A stretch of DNA of 42,676 nt from Planctomycetaceae bacterium (lineage in GTDB: Bacteria; Planctomycetota; Planctomycetia; Pirellulales; Pirellulaceae), in the NCBI GenBank assembly GCA_002726245.1, contig PBSM01000313.1, forward strand, positions 1 through 42,676. Direction: 5' to 3'. The notes under the pieces are model-generated. The model had not been told where the DNA came from. It did no database searches and saw nothing but the letters and a program-made list of their open reading frames with translations. The translations under genes and the position numbers were made by a program. Positions 27,903 through 35,942 of this stretch are shown here, in pieces; the stretch's first letter is position 1, and each line of letters starts with the position of its first letter.

Positions 27903-29738
27903 TTACTTGCCCAAGCGGCGGGGCGACTTAGTCTTCCATTCGCGGGCGTCACTATGAGGCCGCAAAGCCGGATAGAACTTGACGTTTTCGATCCGCGAGT
28001 GGCGTGCGCCGGTTCCCAGTTCCGAGTACAAGAAAGTGTAAGGCTGGTCCGCGGCGATCAATCGATGGATCTGGTGATAAAGCTTAACCTGCTTGTCGTC
28101 ATCCATCGTGACACGCAACTCTTCGATCAGCTTATCGACTTCTTCGTTCTTGTACCCAAGGTTCGAGCTGTTCTCCAGATCAGCCTGACTGCTGTGCCAT
28201 AGCTGGAAGGGATCGCTCTTAAAGTCGCTGACCCAACCGAGAATCATGGAATCGAACTCCTTGCTATCCATCTTTTCGAGGAATAGCGCCCACTTGGTCG
28301 GCGAGATTTGCATCTCGATCCCGATCTGACGCAAGTTGTCTTTAATCAACTCCGCGATCGACAAGTACTGCGGACTGTCGGCGAAGATCAGCACGTCATA
28401 CTTGAACTCGACCAGTTCGCCGTCGATCTCCTTGTCGCGGGTACCATTCTCGTTCGAGTCCTTCCAACCCGCCTCGTCAAGTAGCTTCCTCGCCGCGTCG
28501 AGATCAAGCGGCACGGGTTCAACGTCTTTGGCGCTGAATGGACCACGCGGCAAGAACGGCCCAGTCTGTCGCATGGCCAAGCCATGGTAGATCTGCTCGA
28601 TGATGTCCTTGGTGGGGACCGCGTGGCTGATCGCCATGCGAACATTCTTGTCCTCGAAGATCTTTCGGTGAAGGTTGTATCCCATAAAGCGATACGCCGT
28701 GCGCGGGAACTCCATCAGTTCCACGTTGCCGCTTACCACGTTTTCGTGGTCTTTGGCACTGAGGTACTGGTCGATCTGAGGAATCGAACCGTAGTCGAGA
28801 TCGTTGGTCAGCAATTGTTGCGTGGAAGTGTTCAGGTTGGTGATGTACCGATACACGATCTTGCTGAAGTAATATGGATCGCCCCAATAACCAGGATTCC
28901 GCTCGAACACGATCCGGTTACTCTTTTCATATTCCTTCAGAATCATCGGGCCCGTTCCACAGATCTTCATGTTGGCCCAGTGGCTGTTGAAGCCATCGGC
29001 GAACTCTTTGGACGAGAAATCGAATGAGATCGGCTCGCCGTTCTCATCGACCGAGTAGATGTGCCGCGGACACATCTGGATCATCAAAGTGTATTCGTCA
29101 GCCAAAAAGTACGGCTTGGTCCACTTGATCTTGACGTTGTACTTGTCGATGACAGTTAGCTTGATCTTGACTTTCTTCTCAGGGTCTTCCTCATCGGGAT
29201 CGAGATAGTAGCTGCGTTTGTCAGCGGCATCGACGTGTTCATTCATCAGACAGTCGAACGTGAACTTGACGTCGCGCGAGGTGAACTCCTTGGCAGGAAT
29301 CTCTTCGCCGTTGGGCAACGTCATCGGGTGCCACATCACGCCCTTGCGAAGGTGAATCGTAAATTCGAGGTTCTCTTCGTCGAATTCCCATGACTCGGCA
29401 AGCTGCGGTTCCCAATTCAATGGATCCCCATACTTACGCCGTGCGAGGTAGTCGTAGGTGCGACGGTGCATCGCATCGCTGACACTGTCGCTGGCCGTAA
29501 TAATGTTCAGCGTATCTGGATCATCGCCATAGAAGAGGAGCAGCGTGTCGTCTTCGGCCGGTTCGAAGCCGCCGCGAGTCAGTTTGGCAGGCTTCGATTC
29601 AACCTCGCCGGAGGCATTGCTGGAATTCGCGCTCGACGATCCTTGCGGGTTCCGAGACTGCGGTTTGCTGCTCCCATTACATGCCCCCAACAGAAGTGTG
29701 CAGATGGTAACTGCAACGAAACCAATACGCTGAGCCAT
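27903..29738 (-). CDS. oppA: Peptide ABC transporter substrate-binding lipoprotein (OppA/DppA type)
   Basis: 611-residue solute-binding protein of the SBP_bac_5 family. A lipoprotein signal is clear: FVAVTICTLLLGACNGSS with the lipobox LGAC, so the mature protein is anchored by its Cys20. A Ser/Asn-rich linker follows. Family landmarks are LLFYGDDPDTLNIITASDSV, PQLAESWEFDEENLEFTIHL, RKGVMWHPMT, DVKFTFDCLMN, GTGPMILKEYEKSNRIVFER and NPGYWG. First gene of the leftward operon, divergent from the pup-like gene. Named by operon context; the peptide length preference is unknown. Confidence 0.93.
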   Translation of the reverse strand: MAQRIGFVAVTICTLLLGACNGSSKPQSRNPQGSSSANSSNASGEVESKPAKLTRGGFEPAEDDTLLLFYGDDPDTLNIITASDSVSDAMHRRTYDYLARRKYGDPLNWEPQLAESWEFDEENLEFTIHLRKGVMWHPMTLPNGEEIPAKEFTSRDVKFTFDCLMNEHVDAADKRSYYLDPDEEDPEKKVKIKLTVIDKYNVKIKWTKPYFLADEYTLMIQMCPRHIYSVDENGEPISFDFSSKEFADGFNSHWANMKICGTGPMILKEYEKSNRIVFERNPGYWGDPYYFSKIVYRYITNLNTSTQQLLTNDLDYGSIPQIDQYLSAKDHENVVSGNVELMEFPRTAYRFMGYNLHRKIFEDKNVRMAISHAVPTKDIIEQIYHGLAMRQTGPFLPRGPFSAKDVEPVPLDLDAARKLLDEAGWKDSNENGTRDKEIDGELVEFKYDVLIFADSPQYLSIAELIKDNLRQIGIEMQISPTKWALFLEKMDSKEFDSMILGWVSDFKSDPFQLWHSSQADLENSSNLGYKNEEVDKLIEELRVTMDDDKQVKLYHQIHRLIAADQPYTFLYSELGTGARHSRIENVKFYPALRPHSDAREWKTKSPRRLGK

Positions 29739-30203
29739 GATCGATACCCTCCCTAGGTGCGACAGCTAAGCTGAGCAAAGTTGGGAAACAGGTCATTCCT
29801 GATTCACGCATTCCGTTACGACGCACAGACGTCGCGATATGCCGCAAAGGAATGCTAGAGAATGGTTTGCGTCGGGTCAAGGACAACCGGCGCGAGTGAA
29901 TTGGCGAGCGGGAGTGAGCCACCTGATGGAGCTATCACCGAGCTAGCGACAATCGGATCGTCAATGCACCTGTGCTGCGTCATCTGGGGACTCACGCTCG
30001 CTTACCAGACGCGCGCCGTCACAGTTCGTGGCAGATTCTGTCAAACCGTAGCGATTATCGTTGTGCTGCGTTCTATCTTGTTTGATCGTCACGTGATGCG
30101 TCTCCGCAGGCGGCGTTTTTGCTTGCGGGTTCGCTCAGGGCTGGATAGGATGAAACCTTGTGGATATTACGCCCACATAGCATCTCTCTTTGAAGGAAAC
30201 ACC
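29739..30203. other. Divergent intergenic region between oppA and pup-like gene
   Basis: 465 bases separate the two operons. An open frame runs through it toward the pup-like gene (from 29862) but lacks coding character until the ATG at 30204. Besides the candidate promoter at 30123-30151, the region has a small dyad near 30107-30128 (CCGCAGGCGG...CTTGCGG) and no recognised gene. Confidence 0.5.
30123..30151 (+). promoter_or_regulatory. Candidate promoter of the pup-like/pafA-like operon
   Basis: TTGCGG (30123-30128) and TAGGAT (30146-30151) are 17 bases apart, 52 bases before the ATG of the pup-like gene. Matches to consensus are partial; assigned by eye. Confidence 0.35.
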
Positions 30204-30371
30204 ATGTCGAACCAGACGCAGACTCGCGAAGAAGAAGCCACCGCTGTACCCGCCGAAACCAAATCGGGTCAACAGATCATGAATCAGGTCGTTGGTGCGG
30301 TTCGCCAAGACAGTCAAGCTGCAGCCAACGTCTACCTTGAAGAGACGACCGTACCTAACGGGGGCGAGTAA
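30204..30371 (+). CDS. pup: Pup-like small protein modifier ending in Gly-Gly-Glu
   Basis: A 55-residue, hydrophilic, partly helical protein ending in PNGGE. The prokaryotic ubiquitin-like protein Pup ends in GGQ or GGE, and its C-terminal Glu is joined to target lysines by PafA. The helix QVVGAVRQDSQAAANVYLEE (28-47) aligns with the Pup helix around VLEENAEDFVRAYVQ, including the Val/Leu, Ala and Tyr positions. The N-terminal 20 residues are acidic and Thr/Glu-rich, likely disordered as in Pup. Since the last residue is already Glu, no Dop deamidation is needed. ATG 30204 has GAAGGA about 6 bases upstream. The stop lies 5 bases before the PafA-family gene. It differs from actinobacterial Pup by a longer stretch between the helix and GGE and by a sparser acidic helix. 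Confidence 0.85.
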   Translation: MSNQTQTREEEATAVPAETKSGQQIMNQVVGAVRQDSQAAANVYLEETTVPNGGE

Positions 30372-30376
30372 GCAGC

Positions 30377-32203
30377 GTGAACGACGATCCAGCCGAATCG
30401 ATCAACCCTTACGGGTCGCCTCGCGAAGAGACTAGCTTCGTTGGAGCTGGCATCTTCAAGCGACTTGTCGGCCTGGAAACAGAATACGCTGTCCGTGTGC
30501 CCTTCTCGGCAGCAGGCGATTCGAATCGCTCGAAGTTCCGTCTTTACGAATCACTTGTCGCGGCGATTCATCGACGCGTGCCGACCGTTCCGGCGAAGCA
30601 TTTCAAAGAGGGTGTCTTCACTGCCAATGGTGGAGCCGTTTGGTTCGAGGCGGAGCGGCCGGCGGCTGGCGGTGGTTTGATCGAGGGTGCAACTCCCGAA
30701 TGTCGCGGCCCGCGAGAAGCGGTTGTCTATCAGCGCGCTCAGGACCGGCTGCTGGCTGAATGTGCGGAGACGGGCGAGTTCCAGTTATTGAAAAACGATC
30801 GCGATGCCTGCGACAACGTTTACGGTGCGCAGGAGAATTACGAGACAACGCTGGCGGCCGGCCTTGGCCTTTTCTTTTGGCGGCTCGGATTGATCGCGAT
30901 CTTTCCAATTGCGCTGATCACATGGGTCGGGATTCTATTGTGCGTTCTCGCTACGTTCGCTTACTTTTTGTTCGCAGGCGTGTTCTACCTGCCCTTCAAG
31001 CTGATTACCGGCGGCAAAGACTCTGTCGCACGTTTTCTCTTTGGCGATGATCTGGTCGAAGGCCGTGAGAACTGCATTCACGTACCGGTTTGGCTCGAAT
31101 CGACCTTGCAGTTTACGACGCGCATTCTGACCGGGCCGCTTGCGATCAGCCTGTACGGGCTGTTGTACCTGACGGCGTTTCGTCGAGTACGAAAGCGCTT
31201 GGTGCCGTTTCTCGTCAGCCGTTCCGTCGTGGCTGGTGCCGGCATGGTGAACGCCGACGATGAGTTTCTGATTGCCGACAAGGCACCTGCCATCAATTGT
31301 GTTGTCGGCTTTGGCGGCATGATCGGCGATCGGCCTCTGTTTTCGATGGGACACTTTTTCAAAGCCGTCTATGCGGAATCATGGTTCGCGCCGCAAGAGT
31401 ACTTGGAACTGTTCAAGCCTCGTCAGCGGTTGCAGATCGGGCTCGGCGATTCCAACATGTGTGAGACGGCGGAGTACTTGCGAGTCGGCACGACGCTGTT
31501 GATTACGGATGCTATTGAAGCGGGACTCTTCAGGCATCCACCGCAGGTGACACATCCCATCCGGGCGCTGCATGCATTCTGCCGAGACGCGTCATTGACC
31601 GAAACGGTGACATTGCGAGACGGCCAGGAAGTGACTGCTCTGCAGTTGCAACGCCATTATTGGGCGGGCTGCCAAGCCTTGTTGGATCAGAGTTCGCACG
31701 TCCCGGATGAAGCTTGGGACGTCTTGCGTTTATGGGAACAGATGCTGAACGGTCTGGAACGATATGCGACCGAACAGAAGTTTCCCGAATCGCTTGTCGG
31801 ATCGATCGATTGGGTTACGAAGAAGTACTTGTTGGACAAAGCTGGTGCTGGCGCGAACTGGGCAGAACGAAAGAAGATCGACCTGCGGTATCACGAACTG
31901 TCCAAAGATGGCTACTTCGCCATGCTACAATCGGCCGGGCTCACTCCGAGATTGATCGATGACGAAGAGATCGAACGCGCGAGCCGACTTGCACCCGCCA
32001 ACTCGCCAGCCACCACGCGCGGACATTACATTCGCGAGTTCGCCTATGGTGACGAGCCGGTGACGGCTAATTGGAAAGCAGTCGTGATCGGCGAATGCTG
32101 GGGCAGCAAGACCGTGCGGTTGTCTCGCTATGGAACGATGGCCAACGCCAGCCGAGGCCCTTCGGCCGAGACGCCCCCAAGTCGAACGGCACGCGATACG
32201 TAG
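30377..32203 (+). CDS. pafA: PafA-family Pup ligase with membrane-spanning insertion
   Basis: PafA couples ATP to joining Pup's C-terminal Glu to a lysine. Family blocks are clear: RLVGLETEYAV (29-39, E-T-E for Mg-ATP), ATPECRGPREAVVYQRA (105-121), KNDRDACDNVYGAQENY (139-155), LVPFLVSRSVVAGAGMV (275-291), GLGDSNMCETAEYLRVGTT (355-373), THPIRALHAFCRD, ALQLQRHYW, SIDWVTKKYLL (476-486), IDLRYHEL (501-508), a TTRGHYIREF element and a PafA-like C-terminal domain (560-590). The DSNM and C-terminal domain favour PafA over Dop. Between ENY and the LVPFLVSR block there are about 120 extra residues with three hydrophobic segments (about 160-182, 185-208, 250-268). The catalytic-Asp position of PafA (LYLD) reads VWFE (Glu91). 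The GTG at 30377 is 5 bases after the pup-like stop. Confidence 0.9.
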   Translation: MNDDPAESINPYGSPREETSFVGAGIFKRLVGLETEYAVRVPFSAAGDSNRSKFRLYESLVAAIHRRVPTVPAKHFKEGVFTANGGAVWFEAERPAAGGGLIEGATPECRGPREAVVYQRAQDRLLAECAETGEFQLLKNDRDACDNVYGAQENYETTLAAGLGLFFWRLGLIAIFPIALITWVGILLCVLATFAYFLFAGVFYLPFKLITGGKDSVARFLFGDDLVEGRENCIHVPVWLESTLQFTTRILTGPLAISLYGLLYLTAFRRVRKRLVPFLVSRSVVAGAGMVNADDEFLIADKAPAINCVVGFGGMIGDRPLFSMGHFFKAVYAESWFAPQEYLELFKPRQRLQIGLGDSNMCETAEYLRVGTTLLITDAIEAGLFRHPPQVTHPIRALHAFCRDASLTETVTLRDGQEVTALQLQRHYWAGCQALLDQSSHVPDEAWDVLRLWEQMLNGLERYATEQKFPESLVGSIDWVTKKYLLDKAGAGANWAERKKIDLRYHELSKDGYFAMLQSAGLTPRLIDDEEIERASRLAPANSPATTRGHYIREFAYGDEPVTANWKAVVIGECWGSKTVRLSRYGTMANASRGPSAETPPSRTARDT

Positions 32204-32211
32204 GTCGTGCC

Positions 32212-33588
32212 TCAGCCTGTCGTCGCCTGTCTCTGCATCATCATTTGCGCCCGGTCATAAACTACCGAAGCCAACACCGCCGGGTAGAAGACGGAGGCGG
32301 CTTCCATGAACCTCCCAAGCGGTGGGGTTGTGATGATCACAAGTGCGAGCTTTGCGAACAAGAAGGCGATCGCGACGATGAACAACGTACTTGTGACGTC
32401 AGCCTGGTCGCCGTCGATAGCCGTTGAGTCTAGCGATCCCATTCGGCGAAGCCAAACAATGCGAAGCTGGATCACAACGTATGTTGCCAGCAGTAACAGA
32501 ACCGCTTGATTGAAGAGCAATTCGGCAAAGACCGTATAGATGCCACGATGGCCTGCCTTGATGATCCAGATTGCGTAGGATCGAGGCTTGCGGAAAACGA
32601 TTGAACGGGCAAACCTCGAGAGGAGCGAATTCATCATCAGCAAGTCGCCATTGGCTTCGTCACGAGCGGCCGGCGCGTAGATCTGCCATGTATACGTGTC
32701 GAATCGGTTCTCGATCGTCGTGTACGAAGTTGTGACTTCCGCGTTTAGCGACGAACGAGCGACGAGCGCATCGCGACGCTGTAAGGCATTCATGGCCAGC
32801 GGTTGAACATCGGCTGGCAGCTCAGGAACCATCTCGGCCGTCAAGAACTGTCCCATCACACCGGCTGCGTTATAGCCGCCAAAAGCGACGAGCCCGAAAT
32901 GTCCTACGACGACCCAGCGCAAACCGGCGAAGAGCAGCAGCGGCACGAAGGCGACTACCGCCAGACGGGTCGCCAAACGGTAAGCTGCTTGCTGATCGAA
33001 GTCGTCGGCAGGGCGCGCAAGCCAGCTTAACGGAACAGCCAACAGCGGCATGAGCGGCAGCATGAAGAGATACGCGGGTCGCATTTGATACGTCGCGAAG
33101 AGGCACACGCCTAGCAACAGCGATACGGTGCGTTTGTTCGGTGAACGAACCAGCATCAACAGCAAGCTGATAGCGGCAATAGCGGCTGAGAGCGCGAGTG
33201 TATCGGGAGCGACGCACTGTTGATAACGCTGCAGCGTACTCGACCACAACAAGCCCGAGGCGACGACCGTGGCTTGCATCGGCCGACAATCCCACGCCTG
33301 CAACGCCTTCATGAACAACAGCACTGCGAGAATGTGGGCGATAAAGTGAAAAAACGGAACCGCCGCGAAGTCCGCGCCAAGCAGGGAACTGAACGCCAGC
33401 ACCAGCGGATACATGAACGGGCGAATCTGTTGCAACGCAGCGCGAGGTTCGGATAGTGGAAAGTCGGAATAGCTGGCGGTATCGGGGACTACTTCCGGTC
33501 GAAAGCGGCCCAACAGCGCCAGTAGACACGCCAAGACAACGACTTGCGCCGCTAGAACGAGCCAGAGGTGTCGAAGCAGACGGCTCAC
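32212..33588 (-). CDS. Multi-spanning membrane protein, GT-C glycosyltransferase-like
   Basis: 458 residues with about nine to ten predicted transmembrane helices, starting with LWLVLAAQVVVLACLLALLG and ending near LFIVAIAFLFAKLALVIITT. After the first helix comes an Asp-containing loop (EVVPDTASYSDFPLSEP) and a second loop (IRPFMYPLVLAF), a layout like polyprenyl-phosphate-dependent GT-C glycosyltransferases, which carry an acidic residue in the first periplasmic loop. A large soluble part lies at about 250-330. No specific family signature was found, so the activity is a guess from topology. GTG start at 33588. Converges on the pafA-like gene with 8 bases between stops. Confidence 0.7.
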   Translation of the reverse strand: MSRLLRHLWLVLAAQVVVLACLLALLGRFRPEVVPDTASYSDFPLSEPRAALQQIRPFMYPLVLAFSSLLGADFAAVPFFHFIAHILAVLLFMKALQAWDCRPMQATVVASGLLWSSTLQRYQQCVAPDTLALSAAIAAISLLLMLVRSPNKRTVSLLLGVCLFATYQMRPAYLFMLPLMPLLAVPLSWLARPADDFDQQAAYRLATRLAVVAFVPLLLFAGLRWVVVGHFGLVAFGGYNAAGVMGQFLTAEMVPELPADVQPLAMNALQRRDALVARSSLNAEVTTSYTTIENRFDTYTWQIYAPAARDEANGDLLMMNSLLSRFARSIVFRKPRSYAIWIIKAGHRGIYTVFAELLFNQAVLLLLATYVVIQLRIVWLRRMGSLDSTAIDGDQADVTSTLFIVAIAFLFAKLALVIITTPPLGRFMEAASVFYPAVLASVVYDRAQMMMQRQATTG

Positions 33589-33620
33589 GCGTTCACTCCC
33601 GTAGGTCGTACCGAAGAGTG

Positions 33621-34235
33621 CTATTGCTTGCGCCGTCTTCGCTGCCGCTCCAGCCGTATTCGACAGCCAATCGCAATCGTTTCCGTAACCTTAGGTGCTT
33701 CACGCGATAAGACGGCGGTGACGGCATTGGCGACGTGCCGCTTCTGAACTTTGGAGGCGTCGGGGCTGTCATCGAGCGCGCCCATGTAGGCGATCTTCCG
33801 GTCGCCGTCGAGAACGAAGAACTCGGGCGTGTACGTAGCGCCGTAGTCGCGAGCGATCTGTTGTGTATCGTCGTAGAGGTAGGGAAAGCTGAAGCCCTTC
33901 GCGACGGCCCGTTCCTTCATGGCTTGGAAACTGTCTTCAGGAACTTTGTTCACATTGATCGCGATTAGAGCGACGTTTCTATCTGTCAGCGACTTCGTCA
34001 ACGCGATGACTCGGTCTTCGTAGTCCACCGAGTAGGGACAGCTATTGCATGTGAAGACGACGACGACCGCGTCATGATCTTTCAGGCCGGCGAGCGAGTG
34101 CTTCTTGCCATCAATTTCCGGAAGGTCCTTCCAAGCGGGAGCTTCGTCGCCGATGCTGAGTACCGGGTTGTATTCACCGGCTGCGGCGATGGAGGTCGCG
34201 AAGAGGAAGAGAAGTGGCACAGCATATTGATTCAT
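33621..34235 (-). CDS. Thioredoxin/AhpC-type exported redox protein
   Basis: 204 residues with a signal peptide (YAVPLLFLFATSIAAAGEY), then a thioredoxin-fold domain of the ResA/TlpA or peroxiredoxin-like branch: LSIGDEAPAWKDLP, VVVVFTCNSCPYSVDYEDRV with the redox-active CNSC (Cys63, Cys66), ALIAINVNKVPEDSF, and TYTPEFFVLDGDRKIAYMGA with the cis-Pro region (TYTPEFF). The C-terminal tail is unusually basic (ERQRRRRKQ). Probably a periplasmic disulfide oxidoreductase; its substrate is unknown. Ends 32 bases upstream of the GT-C-like gene and is in the same orientation. Confidence 0.88.
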   Translation of the reverse strand: MNQYAVPLLFLFATSIAAAGEYNPVLSIGDEAPAWKDLPEIDGKKHSLAGLKDHDAVVVVFTCNSCPYSVDYEDRVIALTKSLTDRNVALIAINVNKVPEDSFQAMKERAVAKGFSFPYLYDDTQQIARDYGATYTPEFFVLDGDRKIAYMGALDDSPDASKVQKRHVANAVTAVLSREAPKVTETIAIGCRIRLERQRRRRKQ

Positions 34236-34267
34236 GAAGTGGATCCCGTCGGTCAGCCTGGATGTGG

Positions 34268-34286
34268 CTGGGGCATCTTGCCCCAG
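34268..34286. repeat. CTGGGGC-hairpin between ceramidase-like and thioredoxin genes
   Basis: CTGGGGCATCTTGCCCCAG forms a 7-bp stem with a 5-base loop. It is followed to the right by GGCTGGAAGCCCGCGCC, part of another dispersed planctomycete repeat, ending just before the TAG stop of the ceramidase-like gene (34313-34315). Confidence 0.65.
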
Positions 34287-34312
34287 TGCGGCGGCTGGAA
34301 GCCCGCGCCACG

Positions 34313-35710
34313 CTAGAGCAAGCTTTGGATTCCTTTGGTGAGTTGCGTATCGACGTCATCGCTGCAAAACGCCACGCTGACTTCGTAGCCGCCTGCTGGA
34401 TACTCTTCCTTGACAGGAATATACCACGGGCCGCCGTCGCCGTATGCCGCGGTTGCGACGAAGCGCGAATCGCCGCCGAGCTTCTGCGCCCGCAGTTGAT
34501 ATTCGATGAAACACTCCGCCGGCAGATGAAGCAGGCTCGCGTCGTTGAGCCTCAGTGAGCTGAGTACAATCGGAATCTGCTGCTCGACGCGTCGCAGCCA
34601 CGACAGCATGTACGAGGGCCGGTTACGTGCAACCACGGCGTTGTCCTTGTTTCCGATCTGAGCTACGAGCGCTTCGGCAGAGAGTGTTTCGCGCGGACTC
34701 GGGATTAGATCCGCTGTCTTCCAGCCGACCTGTTCGATCGGCTGCGGTTTCAGGTCCTTCTCAGAAGCGACAATGCCATCGTACACTCGCTGCGTCAGTA
34801 TCGGCCTCCGTTCTTTCGAGCCATCGTTATATTTGCCAGCCGAAATGTTGCCCGCACAGCCAGTGAAGTAGATGTGTGCGCAATCCGGTTCGTCCTTCTG
34901 ACGCTGCTTTCGCGCCAAGCCCGCGAAATCGCTGGTGACGTGCCCGTCTCCGTAGTAACTCATCGGATGGGTCGCGTAGTAGTGACAGGCAACGATCTTC
35001 TTGTCGTTGTCATACAGAGCAACCGTCTTCATCCAGGGATCAACCAAGCCCTCGGGCATTGCTTGCAACTTCGGATCGCGACAACTGCTGCCTCGCATCG
35101 CCTTGATGCGGCCATTCTCATCACGAAAAACCCGACGGTTGGACGCGACTCGATCGACCTTTCCCTGACTTATCGCAATATGCGTGACGGGTCGAGCCTG
35201 CTTAACCGCATCACCTACTGCACTGCGTCCCCGGTCAAGGCAGCGGCGAAAGAAATCGAGATCGACGATGTGAGGCAAATCGCCTTGGCTAGCGACGATG
35301 CGTTCTGCTTCCAGGCACGCAAAGGGTGCATTGTGTTGGTGAACACATTGAACCGCGACACGTTCCGGCGTCGTGCCGGCCGCCTCGGCCAGCGCCTTCC
35401 GCCACTCAATGTGTGCCCCATTCAACAGGCCTGTCCAATCAACCGCACACAGTACGATCGGCTTGCCAATTCCAAACAACACGAATCCGATCGCGTCCAA
35501 CGAATCATCGACCACTTCAACCGGCTTGATCCATCCGCCGCAGCAAGAATGACCGATCGGCGGAGTTACGTCGAAGCGAAACGGCGTGAGTTGTAGATCA
35601 CCAACTGCAGACTCTTCGGCCCGCAGGTCCGATAGCGTCCAGCTCGCGAGCGATGCGGCCAGCGTGCCACGCAACAGATCGCGGCGATTCAATGATTGAT
35701 TGGTATACAT
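34313..35710 (-). CDS. Neutral/alkaline ceramidase-like exported hydrolase
   Basis: 465 residues from ATG 35710 (MYTNQSLNRRDLLRGTLAAS) with a twin-arginine signal. The frame extends upstream to 35914 across the antitoxin gene and is not used there. The body resembles the neutral ceramidase-like family: DVTPPIGHSCCGGWIKP, VQCVHQHNAPF with the metal-binding HQH, HYYATHPMSYYGDGHVTSDF with a second conserved His, HIYFTGCAGNISAGKYNDGS and HLPAECFIEYQLRAQKLGG. True ceramide as substrate is unlikely to be provable from sequence; planctomycete members are widespread and uncharacterised. Confidence 0.82.
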   Translation of the reverse strand: MYTNQSLNRRDLLRGTLAASLASWTLSDLRAEESAVGDLQLTPFRFDVTPPIGHSCCGGWIKPVEVVDDSLDAIGFVLFGIGKPIVLCAVDWTGLLNGAHIEWRKALAEAAGTTPERVAVQCVHQHNAPFACLEAERIVASQGDLPHIVDLDFFRRCLDRGRSAVGDAVKQARPVTHIAISQGKVDRVASNRRVFRDENGRIKAMRGSSCRDPKLQAMPEGLVDPWMKTVALYDNDKKIVACHYYATHPMSYYGDGHVTSDFAGLARKQRQKDEPDCAHIYFTGCAGNISAGKYNDGSKERRPILTQRVYDGIVASEKDLKPQPIEQVGWKTADLIPSPRETLSAEALVAQIGNKDNAVVARNRPSYMLSWLRRVEQQIPIVLSSLRLNDASLLHLPAECFIEYQLRAQKLGGDSRFVATAAYGDGGPWYIPVKEEYPAGGYEVSVAFCSDDVDTQLTKGIQSLL

Positions 35711-35735
35711 GCAGGAGATCGTCCAAGTTATGCCG

Positions 35736-35930
35736 CTATTGGGTTGACGTTGTGGTTGTCGTTGCGGTCGCGGGACGAGCAGGATACCGCACGTATTTGC
35801 GACCGGAAGATTCTTGCTGTGCCCTGATGTTGCGGAAGATTTCTTTGAGATCGTACCCAAACTGGGCGGCGTGCTTGTCGCGTGCCGCCCGGATTTCGGC
35901 GACGATAGGATCATTCGTTGTCGCTTTCAT
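35736..35930 (-). CDS. Small partner of PIN toxin, probable antitoxin
   Basis: 64 residues with the motif DPIVAEIRAARDKHAAQFGY and DLKEIFRNIRAQQESSGRKY, a pattern repeatedly found in small genes next to PIN-domain genes. The end is a low-complexity Thr run (PATATTTTTSTQ). It starts 12 bases after the PIN gene stop, so the pair is co-transcribed with toxin first. It ends 25 bases upstream of the ceramidase-like start. Antitoxin function is inferred from context. Confidence 0.7.
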   Translation of the reverse strand: MKATTNDPIVAEIRAARDKHAAQFGYDLKEIFRNIRAQQESSGRKYVRYPARPATATTTTTSTQ

Positions 35931-35942
35931 TGTCAGGTTCCA

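Noticed and set aside
30159..30167. TGTGGATAT, 8 of 9 to a DnaA box, upstream of the pup-like gene
   Set aside because: A single near-match is expected by chance in 42 kb; no second box is nearby.
29862..30203. N-terminal extension of the pup-like protein from the long open frame
   Set aside because: The extension has no coding character and the ATG at 30204 has a good ribosome site, giving a Pup-sized protein.
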